A stretch of 64,000 bases of DNA from Talinum fruticosum. Its lineage: Eukaryota > Streptophyta > Magnoliopsida > Caryophyllales > Talinaceae. Location: the NCBI GenBank assembly GCA_021018815.1, contig JAITYX010000033.1:4458001-4522000 (forward strand), written 5' to 3'. This document shows, piece by piece, positions 11,546 through 23,335 of the stretch. The translations under genes and the position numbers were made by a program. Each line of letters starts with the position of its first letter. The stretch's first letter is position 1. The notes under the pieces were generated by a model. That model worked only from the letters and a program-made list of their open reading frames with translations, did not search any database and was not told where the DNA came from.

Positions 11546-13216
11546 AGTACCATATGAATGAGTTACTGCTGGTGCTTTCGGGATTTTTTTATCACCCTTT
11601 TGTTGTGATGATTCTTATGTGTGGGTCATGGGTTGATTTCTCCTAAGCTAAGAACTTTCGTTTTTATAAGAATATTATGATATGATATGGGTATGTATTC
11701 CGATTTTGATTAGAAAGGTTTATGATATGGATTCCGACTTATGATATTTGTGAGACTATGATATATTTGATTTTAAGTATATGCGTGGTTATTGGATTTA
11801 TGTGAAGAAATATATTGTGTGATTTAAACGAGTTTGCGAAAATCTATTTTATATATGTATATGATTTTATGTATTCATGAGTTGTGGTTATAGCCGGATT
11901 ATTTAACTAACTTAGCAGAGTTTGATTTCTTTTGGACTCGATTGAGGACTATGAGCCCAAGGGGTATGGTTGGTATGGGACAGTTATAGTTAGTTTAGTG
12001 AATAAACAAGCAGCAGAGTTTGTTTAGGGACTTGAGTAAACACGAGGGTCTTTGAATCGAACCTGGAATGGGACAAGTATGATCGAGATAGTCAAATTGC
12101 TCGTCTTATAATAAATATGCATACAATTTGTTTTGTTTATCTATGAGTACTTAAGTATCCAAGTGACATGAACGAGAATTTTGTGAGTTATGTGCAACAA
12201 ATATTTGCATTCACATAATACCTTCCATGGTTCATGTTTGGATGTTACATATGTTTATGTGTATTATATGATTACGTGTTAACTAGTTAATGTGCAAAGT
12301 GCAACGACGGGGAAGGTAAAGGTTATTCACTGGGCTCGGAGAGCTCATGACCTCACTATTTTTCAGGTTTTAAAAGTCAAAGAGATCGGGGAAGCATCTA
12401 AGAAGGCCAACGGATGAAACTTTTGGAGCCTAAACTGGGAAGGCTCCATTACTTTTGAGTTTGTATAACTCGCTATTTTGCTACTTGTTTATGCTCTAAA
12501 CTATGTCAACAAAAAAAATAGATATATTTTACTTTGAGGTTGCATAATCGTTATCAATATGATTAAATATGTATAAAGTTGTATGTACCACCTATCCAAC
12601 TTTGGGTTAAATTTTATAAGAGTTTCCACTGCGCTAGTTGTCCATTAGGCTAATTAAGGTATCCTTGTGGGTGTTCAAGTAGGACGTCCACAGGGTGACG
12701 TGCGACGTTACAAAGTTCAACTTCGAAATTCATGGTTCATATTTTAAATGTGCATTTTGGGGTATTTTGAGATTCAGCTCATCTCATATGAGTTCTACGA
12801 GTAGTGTTTTCACACTAGAATTTATAATGCATTTTTTTCTACGTGGCCTAGCTCCCTAGTCATCGCTGCCTACAGGAATAGTGCAATTTAGTCTAGAGGT
12901 TGAAGTCGGCTCACCCGTTTCTTCTTTAGTAATCACTCGTGCATTGTCGTTTTGATTCATTTTTTGGTCCAATCTACTTTTCGGCCCACTTTTCATCAGC
13001 ATTTTAGCCCCATATTACTCATGACCAAATTGCTACACTTATGGATTTTCTTCATTCTTTTAATTATTTTTTTCAAAAAGGGAATAGAGGATATTAGTGC
13101 ATATTTTTGTTTTTTCTTTGAATTTTTTCAAATCATATAAATAAATATGGCACTTGTTTAGAACAACTCTTACATTCATATTTTTGAATAAGTCCAAAAT
13201 ACCATACAATATATAA
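11546..13216. other. Intergenic DNA, no gene recognised
   Basis: AT-rich sequence without coherent ORFs. The text near 12300-12430 resembles LTR-type DNA but has no second copy here, so no element is called. A T-rich stretch at 13040-13160 borders the 3' end of the minus-strand PMD pseudogene. Confidence 0.5.
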
Positions 13217-14243
13217 TTAACAAACAAAGCACCCAACAAGAATTATCGCGTGATCGTTGTCATTATCCATGAAGTAAGCATTGGTGCCTCTAAAGAGGTA
13301 GTTACCCATGTCATCTGCAAGAGAGGTTGAAGCTCACCTACCTTTAGGTATCTAAGAAGAGCTAGCCTCGAGTGCTTAAGAAGATTATAAGGCCCCATAA
13401 TACGGCCCACTATAAGAAGACCTTTGAGGTCATAAGGCCTATCAAATGGCTCATACGCCCGTAATGGTACAACATCGACGCCAACTCCGGACATGCTATG
13501 CCCAGCTCTAGGAGTACTTTGTCCGCTAGCACATCGGGAAGAACTTGACCCCGCAGCACCACTAACCGGTGACCGAGGTTGTTTAGGCATCTTCCTATGA
13601 ACTCCGGAGCCACTAAGGTCACTTCCTAAAGAAGGAAACCTAGGGCGACGACCCTATAAATAAAAAAGAAATATTAGCATATAAACTAAAATCTTAAAGG
13701 TTATCACTTCGACTAACTAAGCTTAACTAAGATGATCGAGTGCACGACTACTGAATAGATCTCTAAAAGCACGAAGAGTAGACTGAAATCCAATGGACAT
13801 CCTCCATGACTGCTCTCTATCATACTGAAAACTTATCCTAACAAAGAAAGGTATTCTAGCAAATCATTAGAAAGAGAGCACAACACTCTCACCCCTTTCC
13901 AATTTCTCGGGAATAGATGAACCGCGCACTTCGACTCTACAATCTTAAGAATCGAGACAATATTCAAAGAATCTCCAAGCAAGGAAACATGCACTTTTAG
14001 AGGAGGAATATAGATGTCACCCGGAAGTGCCTCGGTCAAAATGAGGTTAGTTTCCATACAAGAAACAAAGCTAAACAAGAAAGAGTACAAAATTATAGTA
14101 CGAGTCATGACCTTTCCTGAATTATGAGGATAAAGAAAAATGTATAAGGATACCCCTTCGTCATCTCCGAATGTTCCTCTAGGGCAACTAAAGTAAAACA
14201 TGGTTTGGGGCAGATCGTTGGTTACATAAGGTGGCCATACATC
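13217..14243 (-). pseudogene. Plant mobile domain (PMD)-type protein, C-terminal part, broken
   Basis: The minus strand from 14238 reads the C-terminal half of a protein homologous to the + strand ORF at 17004-19125. Shared runs include DIYIPPLKVHVSLLGD against DIHIPSFDMDVTLLGG, FPRNWKGVRVLCSL against FPRNW.GVRVVCSL, and MSIGFQSTLRAF against MSIKFRSTLQGI. A Ser/Arg-rich linker (about 13500-13590) and a DDMGNYLF end near 13300 also match. An intron acceptor of the form TTTATAG lies near 13653. Frameshifts interrupt the linker. Its upstream exon is at 32726-32878, separated by the 18.5-kb Gypsy element. Whether this older copy was a host gene or belonged to another retroelement is not clear, since no LTR adjoins it. 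Confidence 0.7.
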
Positions 14244-16233
14244 TATAGGAATCGCGACCGACCGGGGCCCGCCGAGCTTCCCACTATGTGTCGGGTCTCT
14301 TTTTCTTAAGGATTGATTTTGAAGATGGTTTTAGAAATCAGATTTTAGAATGTGGGGATCAACCTTTTATTAAGATTTTCGAATTTTATTAAATCTGATT
14401 TAGACCAAATTAAGCAAAGTTAAATGGCGGTTTTATTAGCCTTTTTATTTTAGCAATTATTTTCAGAATTTTTGGGATCTTATTTTCTAATTAAGGAATA
14501 AATAAAGCTAGGGTTTCAATCCTACCGTGAGGCTTTACGGCCGGACCGGTGTGAAAACACCAATCTCGACCGAAGCCTCACCTGTCAACCACCCGAGTAG
14601 ATGCGACGGCTTGTGCCGGACGAAGGCGAGCACCGGCCAGAGGTAGGGGCTGATGGAGTCGGCCTCGGCCTCTGCCTTGGTAGGCAGATCCAAAACATTA
14701 GGTTACTATCCTTGCAGCCACAAAACACCGAGATACAAATTTAAATAGAACAAAACATAAAGTAAGGGAGTCACCAGTCGGTTTTGGGAAAAAAACTAAC
14801 AAAAATAAAAATAAAGATTTGCTCTCTCGATCTTAGTACGGGAAAACTAAGACCAAAAAGGCTAAAAATGACTCCTTTGGTCTTTGAACCAAGAATCGGA
14901 TTTGGGGCGAGGGTACAAAACGTAGGGACAAACCCTTTCATTCCGCCCGTCCGAAGACAACCATTACTAGTTCAACTTGTGAATTAAAATGATGTAAAAC
15001 AAACGAGCAAGCAAGCATGCGATGCGAAATTAAAAGCAACCAAACATAATAAAGAAATCAATAAAGAAAGCGATAAAGAAAGCAATAAAGAAAAGAAACG
15101 CGAGAAATAAAAGAATTACCTTAGTCGGGAGGAATTAAAAAGAGCAATTAGATCTCTTAAACCACAATACGGAAAGCGATAAAACCATGAAAGTAAATAA
15201 ACCGTACGAAGACTAAAAAATTTCCCTCAAGTTGTCCCACCTCGCTAATTTGGATCTCCACACTCGATCTCTCGATGCAACGACGACAAGTAAAAGAAAA
15301 GGGCCTGTTGTTGTGAGATATATGCATAGGGTATGGTAATGATTAGTTGAATAAGTGCCCAAAGATTAGAATAATTGAATATTCTTTAGCTCTTTGCACG
15401 GATCGAACGGCGGAAAGCAATAATTAGACGAATGCTTAAGATTCGTTTCGACAAAGTCATGTTTAGATAAGAGAATTCCGGTTAACTTTCTATAGCGTGA
15501 TGCTAAGACAGGAAGTCGTATGGGAATGAGAGCCAAGGCTCTCTATTTATAGGAGAGGACCTAGGTCACAAATAACCTAGGGTTTGCCTCCATTTAGCCG
15601 TCTAAACAATTGAAAATAAACCAGGCCAAATCCTAAGAGATAGAATCGGATCGAAAGGGATAAAATCGGATGGCGAGCACCGGTCAACAGGGTGTCCTAG
15701 GGTTTCATGCGCTTGTTATGTCTCCAAGGACTCTCCAAGCGAAAACACGAGTGTTCCACTTTATGCTTCTATAAGGTAAGCGCCGGTCACGACGTCATTC
15801 CGAGGGGAAAGCTTCTAGTCTCGTGTGGATCATCTTGTGAAGCTTAAACATAGCACTTTGATGCTCTTGATCATGAAATGCAACATTTTAAAGCCGTCTT
15901 CAAGTCTTCAGCTCCTTGTACTTTGGATAAAAGTAGAATGCGGTACTCTTGAACTTGGAATTTCCCGACACACAGCATCGAACTTGACAATCTCTAAAGA
16001 CTCGGCCTGGTTCTTGGATGGTCCGAAAGAACGAGGATTTGTGGACCGACCCAAGGCAAAAGGTCTGTTTATTTCATGCTGGGGGTTTTGTGTGGTTTAT
16101 CGGCTTACGTTGCACCAATTGATCATAGTCCAAGATCCAGATCCTCGAACAGGACCCGGGATTATCATCATCGGGCCAACAAATAAAAATACGAAATAAA
16201 GAGATAAAGGACGATACTTTTTAGGTGTCTACA
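14244..16233 (-). repeat. Tat element 3' LTR (1.99 kb)
   Basis: It runs from TATAGGA (14244) to GGTGTCTACA (16233), so on the coding strand it starts TGTAGACACC. It is preceded on that strand by the purine tract AAAGTAGGGGCTAAC. It keeps a TATA box (reverse complement at 15544-15551), which the 5' LTR has lost. The short ORFs inside it (for example 15825-16199 and 14784-14987) also occur as broken counterparts in the other LTRs and are not genes. Confidence 0.88.
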
Positions 16234-17003
16234 GTTAGCCCCTACTTTGACCGAGTCTAAAAGACAAAGGGTCAAAGTAAACACCAAAGGTTACTTACCT
16301 CGAGTTTTGTAAGGTATTATATGTTTCTCGGAATTGGTTGTAATCAAACCTAAACTCCAAAATGGAACCTGAACTTGATCGTGATGCATGCATTCCGAAG
16401 TTTGGTAAAAGGATCCTAAGCTTGGCTTGATCAAAGCCTGAAGCTTGGTATATTTTGGTGCTGAAACTCTTATCGTTCTTTCATCCGAAGCTTGGCTAAA
16501 TAATCCGATGTGCTAGCATACTTGTTAGTTCATAACCGAATTGACAAAAGTTCGGTGCTCTACCCGAGTAATTCGAGTAAAAAGACAGATCGATAAAACT
16601 ATTCCGAAAAAGTTGATTAGTGGGCCAGGAAACTCCCACTTGCATGCACAAGGGACAAAGATCACATGTCTCGATTGGACAAACCTGCATAGACTAGGGA
16701 GATGGGCTACGTTGCAAAGGTTGTTGCCGATTAGGCCTCTCGACACCTTGTGGCCGGCACCGGCAAGCCTTTGGCAGCGTAGCCCCCGTGTGTCCTACTG
16801 AATTCCCTTGGTTCCCCACTACTTGCTTGACTCTTGTCTTATGTGCTCGGATGCCTTGACCGAATTTACCTATAAAAGGGAGTGTATGGTGTGTTTCATT
16901 TCGCACACCAACTCTTTTCCTTACTCTTGCTATTCTTTTCTCGCTGTCTTGCTTTGCTTCTTCTTGAAAACTAGTTGGTTCTCGAAAGCTTCTTGTCATA
17001 AAA
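16234..17003. other. Purine tract and divergent promoter region of the Tat element
   Basis: On the minus strand the polypurine tract AAAGTAGGGGCTAAC (16234-16248) directly precedes the LTR. On the + strand a TATA-like box, TATAAAAG at 16871-16878, lies 126 bases before the ATG of the antisense PMD gene. Repeats of CCGAAGCTTGGC occur at 16390-16500. The frames on either strand here are short and incoherent. Confidence 0.6.
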
Positions 17004-19125
17004 ATGTCTAGAAGAAGAGCTCATCCTGCTGGAAGAACTAAAGCACAAAGTCTTACTCAAGACTCTTTCCTTGAACGAGAATGGCATCCTCAAAGGGAAT
17101 AGAATCCAAGTGACCTTCTAGTTGTGGATGAAAACCATGTTTCCTCGCTGGTTATTTCCTCTTCGGTATGCTAATTGGCTTAAACTTCTTCATTTACTCA
17201 TTTGGAATAACTCTTTAACCAAAATCTTGTTGGATTTTGTCTTGTAGAAAGGCTCGATTCGAAGTAGTGGAGTCATTCCCAAATTCATGGAAACATGTGA
17301 GAGGATGAACTTTCCTCTGAAAAATGTCATGTATAATGCCGGATTCGGACCTCTTTATATCGCTTTATACTATCTTACTGATAAGACGGAGAGGGATCCC
17401 ATTAGAGCCATTAGCAAGCGCTTATGGGATACTACTAACACATTCCATCTTCCATTCGGTGGGATGACAATAACTCCTTATGACTTTACTATTTTATCCG
17501 GTTTGTGCTTTTGGGAGAACCTTTAGCCTATGACCGAAATTTGTACAAAAACCATGACTACCTTCGTCACTCTTTGGCCCTATAGCCGAAAAATTCCCGC
17601 ATCTCTCTCCTAGCTCAATAAATCGACCCATATTTTCGAGCATCCGCATCATGGGCCAAAGTCTACCTTCAACGTCCAAAGATTCATGAAATAGACTTCT
17701 TGAGGTCAGCCCTCAACCGTGTGGACTCGGTATGCTTCTTCTCTTCTCAAAACGTGCTCCAAAACGTGTTTAAGAGAACCTTTGACCACATTTTTAGCCC
17801 TCTGACCTTGCCCACGGCCTGTACCATTACCTGTGGGGCTGCCCGTGGTGGACTACCCTAAATTTTTACTAATTTTCATCCATTTTCTAGTTGCTCTTTA
17901 TCCTTGCTAGTTGATTTCTTGATAATTCTTGTATGTAGGCCAATTTACATCCTTGGGCCCAACTTCAACTCCCCCAAAATGTCCTTATGGAACAGGAATT
18001 AAGCAAAAGAAGGATCTTGTTTGAAGGTCCTTTTGGGTTTTGTTGGTATCTTGCGGAGAGGGTCACTCCTCAAATCCGAGTCAACACGTGGCCTCCGTTT
18101 TTTCGGTCGATCCACCTCCGACCATATTCTACTTCCGGTCTCTTTCTCCGGATGAGCAAGCAGTAGCTATGGTAGGGTATCCTTTTACCTCATTCTTAAA
18201 CTTGAACACATCCTACGCCCATCATGCAGCATGTATTATGAATCAATTGGTGAGTTCTTAATATCTCCTTTGTAACTTGAATTTCTGGTATGGCAATTAA
18301 TCTTCATCTTTTGTCAGCTCACTCCTGCTGATATCCATATCCCAAGCTTCGATATGGATGTTACCCTTCTTGGGGGACCTTCTCGCTTTGTAAGGATTCC
18401 ATAAATCCCGAAAAAGGAATGTGTTAGGCATCCCTTCCCTAGAAATTGGTGAGGGGTAAGAGTTGTATGCTCTCTTTCCTTTAGTTGTATGCTAAAGATA
18501 TTCCCTTTACTCGATATTATTGAATAAAATTTGTAGTATAACTAGGAGAAATCTAGAGCCATGTCCATCAAATTTCGATCGACTCTCCAAGGAATCCAAA
18601 ACTTCTTAACCAGGTGAGCTTTTCTTAATTTTCGAGTAAGTCCTTGATTAGTAGAGTGCTAATATTATTGAGCTTCTAGTGATTTGTTATATCACTCTTT
18701 TGATCTTGTAGAGGCGCCAATCTGGAGCTCCTTCTTCCGGTAGTCTCCCTAATGTCCCCGAGACACAACCTCATGCTCTCGATCAACAAATACCTTCTAG
18801 TAGTAATGCTAGACAAGGTTCTTCACGACATTCTTCGCGGCATGCCCATCATAGGAGTGCTTCCGAGGCAAGACCTAGCATATTCCGACCTAAAACTTTT
18901 GATGCGGGACCTAATTATTCTGGGAAGAGTTTAAACATCCCTCCTTTGCAAGCCTTTAGTCGTCATGAGAATCCTCTTTATTTCCCTCGGTCTTCTTATA
19001 GCGGTCCTTGTAGGGTGGCTGATTCTCTACATCCATCTTGGATAACTTTGGGAACTACATCTTCGATGACGACTCCGATGGTGATGCGTAGGAGATTCCA
19101 TGTCGTTTCGTTGGTTGCCGATTAA
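17004..19125 (+). pseudogene. Antisense plant mobile domain (PMD) gene carried by the Tat element, broken
   Basis: The ATG at 17004 starts MSRRRAHPAGRTKAQ; a TAG follows at codon 33. A clean intron (GTATGC at 17166 to TTGTAG at 17247) joins to KGSIRSSGVIPKFMETCERM, then RLWDTTNTFHLPFGGMTITP and LSGL, the hallmark of the PMD family (aminotransferase-like, MAIN/MAIL1 type). The frame slips at 17524 and continues AYDRNLYKNHDYLRHSL and AKVYLQRPKIHEIDFL with two stops. Later exons give KRRILFEGPFGFCWYLAERV (about 18000), DIHIPSFDMDVTLLGG (18330) and a Ser/His/Arg-rich tail from 18711. In Arabidopsis, host PMD proteins act in silencing and genome stability; a role inside retroelements is unknown. 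It lies opposite to gag-pol, between integrase and the 3' LTR. Confidence 0.78.
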
Positions 19126-19520
19126 TGAATCCTTGTAGGGTGTTTGTTTATTAATGTATTATTTACTTTGCAATGAAGACTCTTATGCAATTGGATGAAA
19201 TGCGGGACTCGATTCTAAAAATGTGTTCTTTTATTAAAGTTGCAAAGACAAAATTTTAAAAAATACACTAGCCCCCATTCCCCCTAAAAAATAATAAAAA
19301 GGAAAAAGGAAAATCTCAAGTACATGGTCCAAAAGAATAACACGAGTATGCGCCATGGCCTCGAGGCAAAAATAGTCCAAGGATTGCTCGGGCCAACGAA
19401 AACCACGAAAACGGGTCGGGCCACATCCGTGGCCGGTGCCGGCCACCTACAAGTCCTGGGGCAATTGAGATTGGTCAATGGTTGAGTTATAGTAGGACTC
19501 TATGAGCTTCGAAAAAACCC

Positions 19521-19528
19521 TATAAATA
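19521..19528 (+). promoter_or_regulatory. TATA-like box before the second antisense gene
   Basis: TATAAATA lies 93 bases before the ATG at 19621. A similar box (16871-16878) precedes the PMD ORF, suggesting that the two antisense genes are separate transcription units. Inferred from sequence only. Confidence 0.45.
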
Positions 19529-19620
19529 GGATCGGTACGGTGCGGAAGAAATACGAACTCAAAAGCCTTCATCGAGCCAAACCGAAAAACATATCATATC
19601 TCCTTCTTACATTCAAAACC

Positions 19621-21119
19621 ATGAATTACATGACTGAGCTAACCCGATGGATGCATGAGATGATTAACATGGATAGATCTAGGTTAACTAATTATGGGCT
19701 GAATGTCTTATTCAACATTCCCTAGTTGAAGATCTATTGGCCTTTCCTAAGAGCTACTATAGCCTACTCGGGATCTTCACTACCATGTCTTTAGATTCGG
19801 GGATAAGGAACTATGCCCCATGCCTAAAGAGTTCGATGCCATACTAGGCGGTTTTAGGCGGGGCAAAATCGACTATTCCCAAATCTTCATAAAACCTTCA
19901 CGAGAAATATAAATACCTACTAAAATTGAGTAATAAGAATCTAGGGTGGATTCTTATTGGAAACCGGGTGAGCTTGACCAATCGATGACGCACTACCGCA
20001 ACATGTATACCTATGTTGATCCCATTATTATCCCTAGGCGGCAGGCTATCATCACTTGTATGATAGGTGGCTTCTTGCTAGTAAAAGACCATAAAGACTT
20101 GGCGCCAGCGTCCTTACCGAATCTAGTGGAACAATTGGAGGATTATTGTTGTTCCCTAACTCCATTAATAGTAGCTGAAACAATAATTGGCTTGGACCGA
20201 GTTGAAGCCAATGCTGAACGAATTTCCACGGGAGCCTCCTCTTATTGCGGGTAAGCACAAAACAATGAAAGAAAGGCGGCGCCGGCCAGAATGCGGGCGT
20301 CCGACTAACTTTCGTTTTACGCCTTTGTCGCTATTATTTTTTTATTTTTTATTTTGCTGCTGTTAGGCCTAAAGGAATGGATTTTTGACCGTGCGGGATA
20401 CTAACATTTTGATGCCCCTCTAAAGTTGGATACATATCTAGCGACTCACTTCTACCAGCGAAGACGAAAACCAGTGGTAGCTGATCACCCAAAGCATCTT
20501 GGTGGGAGGAATACCTTAGAAATCATAGTAACAATCTTCTATGGTATGTTAAACACTCGGAAGGTGTCTTAGTTCAAAAGACATAACTTACAGCACTCGT
20601 TCATACGTCTACTCGGGCTTAGAGGAGAGCACGTATTACTTGCCTAGCCGTGTGGTGCGGGAAATGGGTAGAGAACAAGTAATACCACTATTGGATTATA
20701 TCCGACCCGCTACCTTTGATTTGTTCAAAGGGCATGGTAGCTCTAAACGGACCAGGTCGTGGCCCAAATATTGGAGAGGTATGCCAAAACTACCGACTCC
20801 TACGGACTTACCGACACTTGAAGGAAACCTAACATTGCTATTTCTCCTTATTATCTAGAGTGGATAATAGAAGTAGATCCGAAACGATGGAAGGCGCCGA
20901 GACTCAGAGAGATAGATCCTGAAGAAGTTGTCCCTACTGCTGCCCCTTTGCATATTCGCGAAATAAACCCTCGAATGGCCACCCGCGCTCATTGAAGAGA
21001 AACTAAAGCCAAAGAGCTTGAAGAAAGTAGGGCCCGTCGAATTCAAGAACTAAAAAACGCACCGGGAGGAAGAAGGTGAATCTAGCGATCCTAAGGGAAA
21101 GAAAGTAAAGATAAACTAG
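19621..21119 (+). pseudogene. Second antisense ORF of the Tat element (DUF7745-like), broken
   Basis: ATG at 19621 reads MNYMTELTRWMHEMINMDRS and RLTNYGLNVLFNIP, then a TAG. The next frame gives HVFRFGDKELCPMPKEFDAILGG (19772-19860), which resembles the Y/FRFGD.EL.PT.EEF segment of DUF7745-type plant proteins. Further frames give RRQAIITCMIGGFLLVKDHK and PLIVAETIIGLDRVEA (20035-20215), LPSRVVREMGREQVIP (20640-20690) and a charged tail ending KGKKVKIN with a TAG at 21117. Introns or frameshifts separate these parts. The function is unknown; the family name rests on motif memory and needs a profile search. Same strand as the PMD ORF and opposite to pol. Confidence 0.55.
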
Positions 21120-21583
21120 GGCTCATACTCTTAGGATAGAATAAAAGAAAGGGAGGATTAGTTTTGCCTCTTTAGAACAGTGTTTATTTTTATTTACAAG
21201 TAGTATGCTTGCAATTATTTTCCTTTAGCAATGTATTTAGGTAAGTAGTAACTTACCTTTTATTAAATAAAAGTAAGTATTATGTTATACTTTTATATTT
21301 TTATCATTCACTTAAAGGTAAAAACAAATAGATAAATTGGATTGCCTAATTGGACTGCCCAACGAATAAACGAACCGGATAATCAAGGGAAAAACCTAGA
21401 AAAGGAGGGATAACCGTGGCCGGGCCAGCTCACCATTGTCCGAGAGGTGGCCGACGCCTGCCTTGGCTCAGCCTTAGGTTGGGCTCGACCTACTACCTAG
21501 GGTATGTTAGACGTAATACTTCTTCGACTTATCTAAGTTAGTGTACCGAAAAATCTCTTCTCCATCTAAGTCGGTTAATTTAA

Positions 21584-22700
21584 CTACTCCGCTCGGTAGA
21601 ATCGACTAAGTATAAATGGGCCTTTCAAGTTAGGCTTAAACTTTCCTCGTGGGTCCTGAATTAATGCTCTTATCTCTTTAGGGACAAAATCCCCAATTCG
21701 CAAATTTCGAGGCTTAACCTTCTCATTAAATGCCCTGGATATGCGAGCCTGGTATATTTGGATATTATGTAAGGCGTTGAGGCACCTCTCATCCAATAAT
21801 ATTAACTTCTCAAAATGTGCTTTGGCCCATTTTGCTTCCGGTATTTTGCTCTCGGTAATTATCCTTAACAAGGGTATGGTAATGTCAATTGGAAGGACTG
21901 CTTCCATGCCATAAACTAAAGAATAAGGCATTGCTCCCGTAGAGGTTCTAATGGAAGTTCTATATCCCCACAAAGCAAAAGGCGGTTTATCTAGCCAATC
22001 CTTATAAGTAACTCGCCTTTTTCTCCACTATTTTTCGAATATTCTTGTTAGCGGCCTAAAGCTGCTCCGTTAGTCCGAGGGCGATATGGAGAAGATTTGT
22101 GATGCTTGGATTTTATACTTATCCAACAAATCTATTACTTCCTTCTTAAAATGGCTACCATGATCACCGATTAACTCATAGGGCACCCCATAACGATAAA
22201 TAATATTCCAGTTAATGAATTTGGCTACTTGTTTTGACGTCAAAGTTGCATAGGAAGTCGCTTCTACCCATTTGGTGAAGTAGTCCATTACTACTAACAC
22301 AAATTTGTGACCACCTGTTCCTTTAGGAGTCACTTTGCCAATAATGTCTATTCCCTAAACCGAAAATGGCAAGGGTGACGATAACTTTGTAAGAAATAAC
22401 AGGGGTTGGTGTTATAAATTTGCATACACTTGACATTTATGGCACCTTCTAATAAAGCCATGACAGATCGATGCCATGGTTGGCCGATAATAACCAAGCC
22501 TCTAAATCTTCCGGATCAACATTCTACCGTTCATATGAGGTCCACACTCCGCACCATGAATCTCCTCCATGATGCACTTTGCTTCATGTTGATTGACACA
22601 AAGTAAGCTAACCGTAGAATTAGTTTTTTGAATAGTTGCCCTCGATTGATAAAGAATTGAGCGGCCAACATCCTAATGGCTCGTTGGGCTCTAGGTGCGG
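21584..22700 (-). pseudogene. pol: Tat element integrase, broken
   Basis: The minus strand holds the three integrase parts. The H2C2 zinc-binding region (about 22380-22600) has EEIHGAECGPHMNGRML and RCHKCQ. The catalytic core (22070-22333) has VVMDYFTKWVEA with the first Asp and IGDHGSHF with the second. The C-terminal part (21584-21973) has WGYRTSIRTSTGAMPYSLV and GMEAVLP, as in other Tat-type integrases. At the position of the catalytic Glu, just before AANKNIRKIVEK (about 22050), the DNA reads GCTTTAG instead of a Val-Glu pair, so the residue is lost together with the frame. Integrase would insert element cDNA; this one cannot. Confidence 0.85.
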
Positions 22701-22719
22701 AGTCCAAGGGATACTCTGC

Positions 22720-23330
22720 TTATCCAAATACTCGATAAATATCATGATACCAACTAGTATGGTCGGTATTAGAAACTTCTAGTGTGCAAATGTGTGCGGG
22801 ATGACTCAGTCGCTCAATATGAACGGGCATTGAGTGAATGCCAATAGGGATATTGATCATGGATGCTAACTTAGCTAATGCTTCCGCAAATTGATTATCA
22901 TCCCAAGGAAGGTAGGTGAAAGCGATGTTCTCGAAGTGTTTAGCTAATTCTGTCAAGTATGCTTAGTAAGGTGCCAAGGCTTCACTATGTACCTTCCACC
23001 TTTGCGAAATCGGGTTGACGATCAAATTGGAATCACCGAAAACCCCGATATTCTTGACCCCAATCTCTATTGCGGCCTCAAGTCCTGATACAAGCCTCGT
23101 ACTCTACAGACGTTATTGGTAACCTCGAACTCTAGTTTGACTGAAATGAGAGTATGTGCTGCCTCCAGCGAGACTAAAAGAATTCCTACTCCAAAGCCCT
23201 TCGATTGGAAGCGCCATCAAAGTACATTATCCAAACGTCCACCTCTATTTGCAAAATATCCTCGTCCGGAAAGTCAAGATGTTTGGGTTGCGATTCGGAC
23301 ACAAGTAGATCAGCTAAGAATTCCGACACA
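22720..23330 (-). pseudogene. pol: Second (archaeal-type) RNase H of the Tat element, broken
   Basis: The minus strand reads YFDGASNRR then GFGVGILLVS (about 23190-23240), KLEFEVTNN, and a GDSNLI-like segment in a shifted frame. It ends HFENIAFTYLPWDDNQFAEALAKLASM (22720-22956). DGAS, TNN.AEY and N.FAEALA are the features of the additional RNase H typical of Tat-lineage elements. Frameshifts and stops interrupt the middle. Confidence 0.78.
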
Positions 23331-23335
23331 ATCCT

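Noticed and set aside
15825..16199. 124-codon + strand ORF in a Tat LTR
   Set aside because: It lies fully inside the LTR; the matching LTRs show it broken, so it is chance coding capacity.
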